From Bacteroidota bacterium (GTDB lineage: Bacteria; Bacteroidota; Bacteroidia; Chitinophagales; Chitinophagaceae), in NCBI GenBank assembly GCA_026391455.1, contig JAPLEH010000035.1:186001-250000 (forward strand): a stretch of DNA of 64,000 nucleotides. Direction: 5' to 3'. Below, piece by piece: positions 9,097 to 17,222 of this stretch (within the stretch, counting starts at the first letter, position 1; the number at the start of each line of letters is the position of its first letter). Below the pieces are notes generated by a model. It was not told where the DNA came from, ran no database searches, and saw nothing but the letters and a program-made list of their open reading frames with translations. The position numbers were made by a program, and so were the translations under genes.

Positions 9097-9891
9097 TTAA
9101 TTTTCAGTATGATCGTGACTGATCATTGAAGCATAATTATTTGCCAGGGGTACTCCGCCAGTGGGCGAATGAATCATGGCAGTAGTGGCAAAGCTCATGG
9201 TAGCAGTACCACCCAACACTTTTAATACATCCACCATCAGATGTATATTGGTGTCTTTCCCTGATTTTACCTTCGGGGTACCTCTGGTAGTAAGGTCGAG
9301 CGTGATCGTTTTCAGGTTATTCACAGTCGGAGTGGAGTAACCCCCAAATCCACCCGCATGATACTGAAACACATTGCCACCTGCGGTGCTGGAAGGAGAA
9401 GTGCCGTCCATTTTGAAGAAGATATATCCGCTGTTCCAGCTCCAGTACATGTCTGCCGCAGCGCCGGTTACGTCGAGTACGCCGGTACGCTGACTTACAT
9501 CCATTGTATTACGCAGGCTGTCCACACCTAAAGTAAAAGTGATGGTTTTGTATTCGCCTTCGGGCACACTCAGCAGGGCTTCATGGCTGGCACTATTGCT
9601 CTCATCTACCAGGAAATAACTTTGAGCTTGTGGTACAGTGTAAACGGTACCATCCACATTGGTGAGTTTGAAATTACTCACAAAGTATTTCAGTTTGGTT
9701 ACTTTAAAGCTTTCGCCAGCAGTATTGGTATAGGTGCCGGTGTTCAATTGCAGATCAGATGATCCTGCAATATTGTCAAACTCTACGGAAAGGTCAGCTT
9801 TTACATTCGGGTTATATTCGGGCGTATCATCTTTTTTACAGGATGTAACAAATAAAGCTATAGCGGAAACAGCGATTAATATTTTTTTCAT
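9097..9891 (-). CDS. MbnP-like lipoprotein (probable copper-binding)
   Basis: 264 residues. A lipobox (FVTSC, Cys18) is followed by a beta-rich domain. LSVEFDNIAGSSDLQLNTG opens it, and FKVTKLKYFVSNFKLTN is the characteristic MbnP segment. YWSWNSGYIFFKMDG (Trp150, Trp152) contains the conserved tryptophans, one of which is converted to kynurenine in studied MbnP proteins. It lies directly upstream of the MbnH-like gene. The protein probably binds copper at the cell envelope, possibly as part of copper acquisition. Which tryptophan is modified cannot be seen from sequence. Confidence 0.82.
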   Translation of the reverse strand: MKKILIAVSAIALFVTSCKKDDTPEYNPNVKADLSVEFDNIAGSSDLQLNTGTYTNTAGESFKVTKLKYFVSNFKLTNVDGTVYTVPQAQSYFLVDESNSASHEALLSVPEGEYKTITFTLGVDSLRNTMDVSQRTGVLDVTGAAADMYWSWNSGYIFFKMDGTSPSSTAGGNVFQYHAGGFGGYSTPTVNNLKTITLDLTTRGTPKVKSGKDTNIHLMVDVLKVLGGTATMSFATTAMIHSPTGGVPLANNYASMISHDHTEN

Positions 9892-9952
9892 TTTGTAGTT
9901 GTAGTTTTTTAATTTTTAAATTGATGATCGGATATACAACGGTTGCGTTGAA

Positions 9953-10333
9953 TTATTCCGGTTTTCTGCATTTTTCCATGATCTCATGAAAGGTGTCATG
10001 TGCTTTCGTGATCATGGCTTTCAGTTCACTATCGGGTTTCTTTCTTTTTACAGCCGCTGCAATGGCGGCACATTCTGCTGCCAGGCGTTTTAATATAGGT
10101 TGTGTAATAGCAGCATTGTAGCCTTCTGGTACCACCGACTGTTGCCAAACCTTCGCTTTTGTAAGCAGGGAGTTGGCGCTGTCTTTCAGGGGTTGCAGGT
10201 TATTCTCTTCTGCAGGATGAAAGGTTACGCTCATTATACCATGGAAATCGTGCATTTCCTTCCAGTCTTTTTGTTGGGCATGCACGAATACTACAGCAAC
10301 CATACAGGCTGCCAGCAGGATTGTTTTTTTCAT
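9953..10333 (-). CDS. small exported helical protein of unknown function
   Basis: 126 residues with a signal peptide (first 19 residues, ending VHAQ). The mature part is helical and starts with KEMHDFHGIMSVTFHPAEEN, which has three histidines and acidic residues. It ends in AHDTFHEIMEKC. The spaced histidines could bind a metal or haem, but I do not recognise a family. It lies between the 42-residue membrane protein and the MbnP-like gene on the same strand, with gaps of 10 and 61 bp, so it probably works with that operon. Confidence 0.7.
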   Translation of the reverse strand: MKKTILLAACMVAVVFVHAQQKDWKEMHDFHGIMSVTFHPAEENNLQPLKDSANSLLTKAKVWQQSVVPEGYNAAITQPILKRLAAECAAIAAAVKRKKPDSELKAMITKAHDTFHEIMEKCRKPE

Positions 10334-10343
10334 AAATTACAGT

Positions 10344-10472
10344 TTAAGCAAATAATTGATAGAGTGTATATGCCAGCATAAGCAGCGTGGCATATAGCGT
10401 AACGGATACGTATATGCGTGTTTTTTTGAAAGCAGCTATACGTTCCGCGTCATTATCTATATGACGGGTCAT
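10344..10472 (-). CDS. 42-residue single-pass membrane protein
   Basis: ATG at 10472, TAA at 10344. The sequence begins MTRHIDNDAERIAAFKKTR and continues into one hydrophobic helix of about 20 residues (IYVSVTLYATLLMLAYTLY). A short charged cytoplasmic segment followed by a helix is a normal small membrane protein plan. It fills the gap between two genes of the metal operon and is 10 bp upstream of the next one, which supports it being real. The frame is open further upstream, but no better start is seen. No family is recognised. Confidence 0.55.
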   Translation of the reverse strand: MTRHIDNDAERIAAFKKTRIYVSVTLYATLLMLAYTLYQLFA

Positions 10473-10520
10473 ATCATTCTGTTTGGAATTAATAAATAAA
10501 TCGGACGTGAGTGTAAGGAA

Positions 10521-10904
10521 TCAGGCCCGGGGCGGGTGGAAAAAGCTGAAGGCGCGGTCAACCGGAGATCCGGAATTGGTAAGCGGGAAGAAATAATTAC
10601 AGGAGCGAATAGGTACTTCAGGAGTGGTTGCAAAAAAACTGCGGGAAGAGAGTATCAGGAGAGGCGCGTCCAGCTTAAGAGTGGCCGGTCCGTTTTGTTC
10701 TTCTTGTTCCTGCTGTTTCAACTTTTTCATGAGTACACAGTTGCCATTACATTTTAACTGGGGGCGGTAACGATTTTCGCAGGTGTTTTTGGCAATATAA
10801 GATTGATTGATCTTAAATGCACCAATCACCAGCCATTGGCTGAATGACTGTACTATGATAAGAAGGATTAATATGGGTGCCGCGATCAGTCGCATGAATT
10901 GCAA
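10521..10904 (-). CDS. small membrane-anchored CNGNC-motif protein
   Basis: 127 residues. An N-terminal hydrophobic helix (LIAAPILILLIIVQSFSQW) precedes a conserved segment NQSYIAKNTCENRYRPQLKC with NGNC following (Cys42, 52, 56) and a lysine/glutamate-rich helix. It ends in FSFFHPPRA. I have met this type of protein at the head of Bacteroidota copper or iron operons, always with the C-x-x-x-C motif and a terminal HPP. A metal-binding or sensing role is inference. It is the first gene of the leftward MbnP/MbnH-like operon. Confidence 0.68.
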   Translation of the reverse strand: MQFMRLIAAPILILLIIVQSFSQWLVIGAFKINQSYIAKNTCENRYRPQLKCNGNCVLMKKLKQQEQEEQNGPATLKLDAPLLILSSRSFFATTPEVPIRSCNYFFPLTNSGSPVDRAFSFFHPPRA

Positions 10905-11018
10905 AAGTAATGCAGAAAATTGGTTTTATGAATTTATGTGCAAGTGCGGAATTCACCCGGTCTGGATGAGAAGAATCCTGATTTTATTAAAAGTATAGCA
11001 GCAGTTTCCTGATATGCA

Positions 11019-11513
11019 TTAATCTGAGGGGAATGGGATTCCCTCTCTATTTCTGAACCTTTTAATGGTAACACTGGACATATCACCTGCCATAATAAAA
11101 TAAAACCGGTAATATAAAAATGCCTTTACAGGGCCGGAACCTTGTAATTCAGGTTGCCAGGCAGCAGATTTCTTGAGGAGATCAAGGACAGGCTTTTCAT
11201 AGATGGCCTTGTTGTTGCCTTCCAACCGCGGCTCAGTGATTTCTCCCTTTTTATTTACAATAAAGCATACGAGCACACTGTCACTCCACTCAGTTACTGA
11301 ATCAGGCAATGCTGAAAGAACTGCATTCAGATCGAGCCCCCGCTCTACAAACCTTGACCAGGCCCGTTCACCACCGGGAAAATGTGCCGATAATTCCACC
11401 TTTTGAAAATACTTTACCTCTTCCTCCTCTCGCGCGGTTATTTTTTCATCCTGTGCAACGGCTGTAAAGCATACACAGCAAAGCAGTATAATGAAAAATG
11501 TTTGTTTTATCAT
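11019..11513 (-). CDS. exported TonB C-terminal-domain-like protein
   Basis: 164 residues. The signal peptide ends at TAVAQ. The mature protein contains HFPGGERAWSRFVERGL and SVLVCFIVNKKGEITEPRLE, which match the P-G-G-x-x-A and F-x-V-x-x-x-G-x-I pattern of TonB C-terminal domains common in Bacteroidota. There is no membrane anchor or proline-rich linker, so it is not a complete energy transducer. Its start overlaps the stop of the Hsp15 gene in an ATGA arrangement, so the two are co-translated. Function unknown. Confidence 0.72.
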   Translation of the reverse strand: MIKQTFFIILLCCVCFTAVAQDEKITAREEEEVKYFQKVELSAHFPGGERAWSRFVERGLDLNAVLSALPDSVTEWSDSVLVCFIVNKKGEITEPRLEGNNKAIYEKPVLDLLKKSAAWQPELQGSGPVKAFLYYRFYFIMAGDMSSVTIKRFRNREGIPFPSD

Positions 11514-11839
11514 GGCCTTAATCTCCGATGTTTGCCAGTATGAAAACTGGCTGCCTGGTATTGCAGGCGGAGTTGTTCCTCTTCCGGGGTTATGTCAAGA
11601 TAATACTTCACCGCTTCGGCAGCAGCTACTCTTTTTTCAATAAGTCCGGTTACTTTAATACGCCAGCGTTTATGTTCAGTTTTTACTTCGTACTCATCAC
11701 CCATGCTTACATTCCGTGCTGCTTTGGCCTGCAGTCCGTTGAACTTTACTTTCCCGGAATCACAAGCCGCTACAGCCAGCGTTCTTGTTTTAAAAAGCCG
11801 GATGGACCAGAGGTATTTGTCGAGACGCAATTTCTCCAT
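11510..11839 (-). CDS. S4-domain RNA-binding protein, Hsp15/HslR-like
   Basis: 109 residues from the ATG at 11839 (MEKLRLDKYLWSIRLFKTRT). The S4 domain spans about residues 3-65, with the typical R-L-D-K-x-L-W-x-x-R and K-V-x-x-N-G motifs. The C-terminus is basic (HTGKHRRLRP). Hsp15 binds stalled 50S subunits that still carry peptidyl-tRNA. The frame stays open to 11938, but that part is a translation of a short-repeat sequence (TIHFSLFTIHNSLLTIHY) and is surely not coding. It overlaps the TonB-like gene by 4 nt. Confidence 0.9.
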   Translation of the reverse strand: MEKLRLDKYLWSIRLFKTRTLAVAACDSGKVKFNGLQAKAARNVSMGDEYEVKTEHKRWRIKVTGLIEKRVAAAEAVKYYLDITPEEEQLRLQYQAASFHTGKHRRLRP

Positions 11840-11840
11840 A

Positions 11841-11975
11841 CGATAGTGAATGGTCAATAGTGAATTGTGAATGGTGAAAAGTGAAAAGTGAATAGTGAAT
11901 GGTGAATCGTAGTCTCTTATGCCCGTAATGCCATTCACTATTTACAATTGCCCATTGACCATTCACAATTCACCA
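11841..11975. repeat. degenerate short repeats and inverted arms
   Basis: Variants of GTGAATGGTGAA and GTGAATAGTGAA repeat head to tail for about 65 bp. After a spacer their reverse complement returns (CCATTCACTATTTACAATTG and following). The whole can fold into a long imperfect hairpin between the peptidase and Hsp15 genes. Confidence 0.8.
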
Positions 11976-13343
11976 TTAGGCTTCTGAAAAGTATTTATGG
12001 AAATAGGGTATCGTTTCTATTCCCTTATAATAATTCTCAATATTGTATTTTTCATTCGGGCTGTGCAGATTGTCATTATCCAGACCAAAGCCCATGAAAA
12101 TGATTTTAATGCCGAGTTCTTTTTCCAAAATAGAACAAATTGGAATACTTCCACCTCCGCGTACCGGTATCGGTGCTTTTCCAAAGGTAGTCTCCACGGC
12201 TTTCGCTGCAGCTTTATATCCTTTGCTGTCGATCGGGGTCATATAGGGTTCACCACCATGATGGAGTTCTGCTTTTACTTCCACTGATTTGGGTGCAATG
12301 GATTTGAAGTAATTCAGCAGTATCTCGGTGATCTTATCAGATGATTGATTGGGCACCAGCCTTGCAGATATTTTGGCATACGCTTTCGACGGCAATACCG
12401 TTTTTGCACCTTCGCCGGTATAGCCACCCCAAATGCCATTTACTTCAATAGTGGGGCGAATACCCGTGCGCTCATACGTGCTGTACCCTTTTTCTCCCCA
12501 GAGTTCTTTTACACCCAGTTCATCCATGTATTCTTTTTCATCATAGGGCGCTTTATTGATCAGTTCCCTTTCTTCGGGGCCAGCCACCACTACATCATCA
12601 TAAAAACCGGGAATGGTGATATGATTATTCTCATCATGGCAGGAAGCGATCATTTGTGCAAGGATGGTAATAGGATTAGCCACAGCACCACCATAGGTAC
12701 CACTGTGCAGGTCGCGGTTGGCACCCGTAACTTCCACCTGAATATAACTGAGGCCACGTACACCCGTATCGAGCGATGGATTTTCCATACTCAGCATGGA
12801 ACTGTCGCTGATCAGGATCACATCTGCTTTCAACAGGTCTTTATTAGCGGATACGAATTTTCCCAGGTTGGGAGATCCCACTTCTTCCTCGCCTTCAATC
12901 AGGAATTTGATATTGGTGGTCATGGTATTCGTCTTACTCAATATTTCCAGCGCTTTCACGTGCATATAAAACTGGCCTTTATCATCGGCACTGCCGCGGG
13001 CAAATACTTTTCCATCCACGATAGTGGGTTCAAAGGGCGGGTTGGTCCACAATTCCAGGGGCTCCGGGGGCTGTACATCATAGTGGCCATATACCAATAC
13101 GGTGGGTTTGGCAGGATCAATGATCTTTTCACCATATACGGCGGGGTGACCGTCTGTGGCCATTACTTCAGCTTTATCACATCCGGCTTCAAGCAGGCTT
13201 TTCTTCACCGCTTCCGCACAGCGTTCCATATCTGCTTTATGTTCTGTTTTTGCACTGATAGATGGAATACGAAGAAGATCCAGCATTTCGTTGAGAAAAC
13301 GGTCTTTGTTTTGATCAAGATATTCATTCCAGGGTTGTGACAT
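11976..13343 (-). CDS. M20-family peptidase (dipeptidase type)
   Basis: 455 residues, full length for the family. Metal ligands are visible in VLVYGHYDVQPPEP (His), ARGSADDKGQ (Asp), IEGEEEVGSPN (catalytic Glu and ligand Glu) and, at the C-terminus, GLDNDNLHSPNEKY (His). The middle region contains the dimerisation domain (GVRGLSYIQVEVTGANRDLH). There is no signal peptide, so it is cytoplasmic and probably cleaves dipeptides or N-acyl amino acids using two zinc ions. A repeat block separates it from the Hsp15 gene. Substrate unknown. Confidence 0.93.
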   Translation of the reverse strand: MSQPWNEYLDQNKDRFLNEMLDLLRIPSISAKTEHKADMERCAEAVKKSLLEAGCDKAEVMATDGHPAVYGEKIIDPAKPTVLVYGHYDVQPPEPLELWTNPPFEPTIVDGKVFARGSADDKGQFYMHVKALEILSKTNTMTTNIKFLIEGEEEVGSPNLGKFVSANKDLLKADVILISDSSMLSMENPSLDTGVRGLSYIQVEVTGANRDLHSGTYGGAVANPITILAQMIASCHDENNHITIPGFYDDVVVAGPEERELINKAPYDEKEYMDELGVKELWGEKGYSTYERTGIRPTIEVNGIWGGYTGEGAKTVLPSKAYAKISARLVPNQSSDKITEILLNYFKSIAPKSVEVKAELHHGGEPYMTPIDSKGYKAAAKAVETTFGKAPIPVRGGGSIPICSILEKELGIKIIFMGFGLDNDNLHSPNEKYNIENYYKGIETIPYFHKYFSEA

Positions 13344-13354
13344 GATGTTGTATT

Positions 13355-13419
13355 TAGAAGTTTAAAAAGTTTAATAGGTTACATAAGTTGAATAAGTTAC
13401 AGAAGTTGCATAAGTTTCT
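13355..13419. repeat. short degenerate AAGTT repeats
   Basis: About seven imperfect units of 8-10 bp of the type ATAAGTTAC / AGAAGTTGC lie upstream of the M20 peptidase gene. They occupy the space where its promoter would be expected. No function is known. Confidence 0.6.
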
Positions 13420-13591
13420 TTGGCTGGTTCGCTTATCCATCCTTTGGCGATATACTCCTCTGTACACTATCGCTCGCGAGAGCGAAGATAAGCACTAAGC
13501 GCAAACTCCACACTGACCGGAGGGCTGATTCTGGACTGAAATACCCGCTCAAGGGTATGTTCGTACTGCCCCATTTCGGTATATTTAAGGT

Positions 13592-14155
13592 ATGAAAAGT
13601 AAGATACCGTTATTATTGGTTGCACTGCTGCTGGGGCAGGCCGTCTGGGCCGATGCAGGTTTTTCTATCGGCCGGCGCAAAGCACCTACCCGCGTTACGT
13701 TTGAGGGTACGGCTAATCTTTCCGGATATACCCTGGTAAGGATGTTTTATACCTACAACGATTCAGATTGGAAAAAACTGAACCCCCAGCGTGGCCGTAT
13801 GGATACAATCAATGATACTTATTACGATTATGTACAGGATGGAGGCCGCCGCTGGGAAGAAAGCGACCGGTATCTCCATTACGCGCTGCTGGATACCGCC
13901 GGTAAGATCACCGATTCTTTCACCCTTTTTATGAAGAAATATGATAATCACCTTCGCATCACCGGCGTGAACGGGGGCAAATTGCAATACACCATCAAAA
14001 AGAAAAAGGCAGTATTCCAATATGGGGTTATCGCAGATGATGGCGAAGGAGAAAATCACCGGCTGGCACGCACCATATTTATTCTTTGTTCACTTACCGG
14101 ACTTGCTGCCCTGATCGTGCTGTTTGTAAAGAAAAGAAAAACACAACTAGCTTAA
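13592..14155 (+). CDS. exported protein with C-terminal membrane anchor, first gene of membrane cassette
   Basis: 187 residues. The signal peptide ends near VWADA. A beta-rich extracytoplasmic domain of about 130 residues follows, including RVTFEGTANLSGYTLVRMFY and LHYALLDTAGKITDSFTLFM. It ends with a membrane helix (TIFILCSLTGLAALIVLFV) and a KKRKTQLA stop-transfer tail. The topology is periplasmic domain out, tail in. It starts a rightward five-gene cluster that ends with an MFS carrier; the next gene follows after 10 bp. I do not recognise the family. Confidence 0.75.
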   Translation: MKSKIPLLLVALLLGQAVWADAGFSIGRRKAPTRVTFEGTANLSGYTLVRMFYTYNDSDWKKLNPQRGRMDTINDTYYDYVQDGGRRWEESDRYLHYALLDTAGKITDSFTLFMKKYDNHLRITGVNGGKLQYTIKKKKAVFQYGVIADDGEGENHRLARTIFILCSLTGLAALIVLFVKKRKTQLA

Positions 14156-14165
14156 TACACCTGTT

Positions 14166-14471
14166 ATGACCTTATTGATCGCCTTATTTGGATTTTTTAT
14201 CATCAAAGGATTGCTCTGGCTGCCTTTTTATTTTAAACAGGCCCGTGTTTATCTGCTGGTCAACCTGTTTACCTCCATGCTGGTGGCACCTTTTATCACG
14301 CTGCTTTACCATGAAACCGATTTTGATTTTACCATTGTATATGCAGGTATGATAGTCCTGGATAGCCTGATGTTGTTTTTTCTCGTACAGCGAAATGGCT
14401 GGAAGGCTGTACCCGCCGCATTTCTGGCCAATACCATTGCCATCGTTTTTTTCTTTTTAGGTAACGGATAA
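14166..14471 (+). CDS. small polytopic membrane protein (paralogue A)
   Basis: 101 residues with three to four hydrophobic helices. The segment LVNLFTSMLVAPFITLLYHE, the central AGMIVLDSLMLFFLVQRNGW and the end AAFLANTIAIVFFFLG each have a counterpart in the gene at 14629, so the two are tandem paralogues. Function unknown. The spacing of 10 and 11 bp to the neighbours indicates one transcript. Confidence 0.75.
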   Translation: MTLLIALFGFFIIKGLLWLPFYFKQARVYLLVNLFTSMLVAPFITLLYHETDFDFTIVYAGMIVLDSLMLFFLVQRNGWKAVPAAFLANTIAIVFFFLGNG

Positions 14472-14482
14472 ATTTAAAGAAG

Positions 14483-14632
14483 ATGATACAATACCTGCTT
14501 GACCTTCGGGAAGACCCAAGCTTTTTTGAAAAGCACAGCAGTGCCAAATGGCTGATCATCGTATCCGTGGCAGCATTGGTGGCATTGATAGTCTGGTATG
14601 TGGTAAAGAAGCGAAAACAAAAAGGAGCATGA
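14483..14632 (+). CDS. 49-residue single-pass membrane protein
   Basis: ATG at 14483, TGA at 14630-14632. An acidic N-terminal stretch (LLDLREDPSFFEKHSSAKW) leads into one membrane helix (LIIVSVAALVALIVWYVV) and a basic tail (KKRKQKGA), so the N-terminus should face outward. The stop overlaps the next start (ATGA at 14629-14632), which supports both calls through translational coupling. The helix and tail resemble the C-terminal anchor of the first gene in the cluster. No family is recognised. Confidence 0.65.
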   Translation: MIQYLLDLREDPSFFEKHSSAKWLIIVSVAALVALIVWYVVKKRKQKGA

Positions 14633-14943
14633 TCGCCTGGTCGTTCTTTGTACTCACCCTGCTGCTCGAAGCGCCGGTTGTGTATGCAGGCTACCGCAAT
14701 GTTTGGAAAAGAGCGTTGATGCCCTTTGTGCTGCTCAACCTGTTTACCTGGCCACTTTTGCATTATTTGTTGATCAGTACCACGCTGGATATTAACCTGC
14801 TGGAGGCGGGTGTAACGATTGCCGAAGCCACCGGTTATTATTTACTGGTGGAGCAAAAAGCTGGTAAGGCTATTCTGGTCTCATTACTTGCCAATGGGTT
14901 CAGTTATGGTACCGGAATTATCATCAATCATTTTATGAGGTAG
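14629..14943 (+). CDS. small polytopic membrane protein (paralogue B)
   Basis: 104 residues from the ATG at 14629; a longer in-frame start at 14548 would overlap the 49-residue gene and adds a non-membrane tail. It shares segments with the gene at 14166: VLLNLFTWPLLHYLL, AGVTIAEATGYYLLVEQ and SLLANGFSYGTGII line up with LVNLFT, AGMIVLDSLMLFFLVQ and FLANTIAIVFF. It is therefore a diverged tandem copy. Function unknown. The MFS gene starts 3 bp after its stop. Confidence 0.75.
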   Translation: MIAWSFFVLTLLLEAPVVYAGYRNVWKRALMPFVLLNLFTWPLLHYLLISTTLDINLLEAGVTIAEATGYYLLVEQKAGKAILVSLLANGFSYGTGIIINHFMR

Positions 14944-14946
14944 TTT

Positions 14947-15990
14947 ATGAAAATAAATGGACAACCGCTTTATTGGGGGCTTCTCCACGGGGTGAATGAC
15001 CTGGCTGCGGGTTTTTTGCTGGCCACCTATACACTTACTCATTCTTACCAGCAAAGTTTTTTATTTGCCAGCATCTATGCGGTCATCGGATTTGGCGGTC
15101 AGTTGCCGGTCGGATTCTGGCTCGATAGAACCCGGCATATCGGATTGGCCGCCCGGTTATCGCTACTATTATTGCCCCTGGCCGCCGTAGTATATTTTAT
15201 TTCTCCGGAAGCAGCGATCATTGTGTCTGGATTAGCTTCTGCATTTGTACATGTAACGGGCGGTGCCATCTGCCTGCAGGTACATCAGAATAAAACTGGC
15301 CCGCTCGGATTATTTACGGCTCCCGGTGTATTGGGCTTAACGGCAGGTGGCCTGCTGGGCAATACCGGCATTTTCATTCCGGTATTGGTGATAGTGGCAT
15401 CGCTTTTATTATATTTTATCATTATCCGAAATTCGATTCCAGCTTATCAGCCAATGGTATCCAAAGAAAGCGAATTGGATAATCACGATTGGATCATGCT
15501 CGGAATATTAGTGCTGATGTGTTTTCGTTCCTTTTTATTTGATGTGGTGAACTATGTGGGCGAAAATTATGAAAACGGAATACTATACCTGGGCCTTAGC
15601 GCTTTTGCAGGCAAGATCATCGGTGGCTTTGCTGCCGACCGAATCGGCATCAAACGATACCTCTATGGCTCTATGCTGATGGCCTTATTGCTTTTTCAAT
15701 TTGGGAAAACGGATATCTATGCATTGTGCGGGGGCATCGCCTGTTTGCAAAGCTCTGTACCCCTTACATTGCAAATGATGAGCCGCAGCCTTCCGATGCA
15801 GCCCGCTACTGCCACCGCTTTCAGCCTGGGTGTTTCCATCGTGCTGGCGGGATTGCCCCTTTATTTACTGGCAGATAAGCAACCGCTATTCCAGGCATTT
15901 TCCAATCCATTGATAACAGGACTGCTATTTATTTTATTTCTATTAAGCTGGTGGGCTGCCGGTAAATTTCTGTTGAAGAAAATAATTTAA
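14947..15990 (+). CDS. MFS-type transporter
   Basis: 347 residues with about ten to eleven hydrophobic helices, somewhat short for the major facilitator superfamily. GFGGQLPVGFWLDRTRHIG fits the conserved loop between helices 2 and 3 (G-x-x-x-D-R), and IIGGFAADRIGIKRY is the matching loop of the second half. It closes the five-gene membrane cassette. Substrate unknown. Its stop codon overlaps the stop of the convergent dinB gene (15987-15990), with no terminator between them. Confidence 0.8.
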   Translation: MKINGQPLYWGLLHGVNDLAAGFLLATYTLTHSYQQSFLFASIYAVIGFGGQLPVGFWLDRTRHIGLAARLSLLLLPLAAVVYFISPEAAIIVSGLASAFVHVTGGAICLQVHQNKTGPLGLFTAPGVLGLTAGGLLGNTGIFIPVLVIVASLLLYFIIIRNSIPAYQPMVSKESELDNHDWIMLGILVLMCFRSFLFDVVNYVGENYENGILYLGLSAFAGKIIGGFAADRIGIKRYLYGSMLMALLLFQFGKTDIYALCGGIACLQSSVPLTLQMMSRSLPMQPATATAFSLGVSIVLAGLPLYLLADKQPLFQAFSNPLITGLLFILFLLSWWAAGKFLLKKII

Positions 15991-17147
15991 TCCGCCTTCT
16001 TTGCAGTATTCACGGCCTTCGTTACCAGTTTGCTCCCAAACCGTTCCTTGATATCGTCCACGGCTTTGTAGAGATTCAGTTTTTCCACATTGTTATCAAA
16101 CAAACTCATTTGTGTGGTAATGGGTATCATATGACTGAATCGTACACCCAGTAAACGAACAGGTCTTCCTTTTTGCCAGGCTTTGTTGAACAGGTCTTTC
16201 ACTTTAGCAATCAGTACATCATCCAGTGCAGTATAATCCACGGTTTCCTGTCTGGACATGGTTTCAAAATTAGAATACCGGATCTTCACCGTGATGCAGC
16301 CCGTCATCTTTTCATCTTCCCGAAGGGAGAAAGCTGTTTTTTCTGTAAGCCTCACCAGTTCCTTATATAAAAATTCGGTATCCGTATGGTCTTTATCAAA
16401 TGTATTTTCATGACTCATACTTTTCTGCTCCCAGTCGGTGGTGATCTCGGCACTGCCGCGTCCATGCGCTTTATGCCAGAGTGATTCGCCCCATTTGCCT
16501 GCAATGCGTTCCATTACTTCAATGGGAGTGCGGGCAATATCTGCAATGGTATAGAGTCCGAAACTTTTTAATTGTTGTTCGGTTTGTTTACCCACGCCAT
16601 TGATCTTTTCAATACCCAACGGCCACAAAAAATCAGTTTCCTTTCCGTGCGGAATTTCAAGGAAGCCATTGGGCTTGGCTTCATTAGTGGCCATTTTGCT
16701 GATGAAGCGGGCGGAAGAAAGTCCGCATGAAATGGGTAATCCGGTCTCCGCCATAATATGCTGGCGCAACTCTTTGGCATATTGGCTTACGCCAAAAAAT
16801 TTATCCATTCCGGACAGATCGATATAAAACTCATCAATACTGGCTTTTTCAAACTGCGGTACTTTGGCTGCAATGATATCCGTTACCCAACGGGAAAATT
16901 TACTGTACTGATCCCGGCTCGCATTGGTGATAATGGCATGCGGACACAACTGCATGGCTTTTTTCATAGGCATGGCAGAATGTATACCATATTTGCGCGC
17001 TTCATAATTGCAGGCCGCCACCACGCCTCTTTCATAACCACCCACCAATACAGGTTTGCCTTTCAGTGAAGGATTGTTAAGCACTTCCACCGATACAAAA
17101 AAAGAATCCAGATCAAAGTGGGCAATATGTTTTTTCGCTTCGTTCAT
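15987..17147 (-). CDS. dinB: DNA polymerase IV (Y-family)
   Basis: 386 residues. The catalytic carboxylates lie in HFDLDSFFVSVE near the N-terminus and KASIDEFYIDLSG near residue 105. GVVAACNYEARKYGIHSAMP is the conserved finger motif, and GIEKINGVGKQTEQQLKSFG is the HhH region. The little-finger domain follows. It carries out translesion synthesis past damaged bases. No beta-clamp motif was checked beyond the MSLFDNN segment near the C-terminus, which fits a Q-x-x-L-F-like clamp site. It is divergent from the Crp-type gene, sharing a 75-bp control region. Confidence 0.96.
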   Translation of the reverse strand: MNEAKKHIAHFDLDSFFVSVEVLNNPSLKGKPVLVGGYERGVVAACNYEARKYGIHSAMPMKKAMQLCPHAIITNASRDQYSKFSRWVTDIIAAKVPQFEKASIDEFYIDLSGMDKFFGVSQYAKELRQHIMAETGLPISCGLSSARFISKMATNEAKPNGFLEIPHGKETDFLWPLGIEKINGVGKQTEQQLKSFGLYTIADIARTPIEVMERIAGKWGESLWHKAHGRGSAEITTDWEQKSMSHENTFDKDHTDTEFLYKELVRLTEKTAFSLREDEKMTGCITVKIRYSNFETMSRQETVDYTALDDVLIAKVKDLFNKAWQKGRPVRLLGVRFSHMIPITTQMSLFDNNVEKLNLYKAVDDIKERFGSKLVTKAVNTAKKAD

Positions 17148-17195
17148 GCCGGCATAAAGGTAAATTTCTTTACCCTATTGCCCGTGAATTGGTTT

Positions 17196-17203
17196 TATAT
17201 TTG
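17196..17203 (+). promoter_or_regulatory. Bacteroidota -7 box upstream of the Crp-type gene
   Basis: TATATTTG matches the TAnnTTTG consensus and lies 20 bp before the ATG at 17223. A TTG at 17178-17180 may be the upstream element, though its 15-bp spacing is shorter than usual. Confidence 0.5.
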
Positions 17204-17222
17204 AAAAGCTGAATTGACCAGT

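Noticed and set aside
11840-11938. N-terminal extension of the Hsp15 frame
   Set aside because: It is a translation of short GTGAATGGTGAA-type repeats and precedes a start that matches the family.
14548-14628. Longer start for paralogue B
   Set aside because: It overlaps the 49-residue gene in another frame and adds a polar tail unlike paralogue A.
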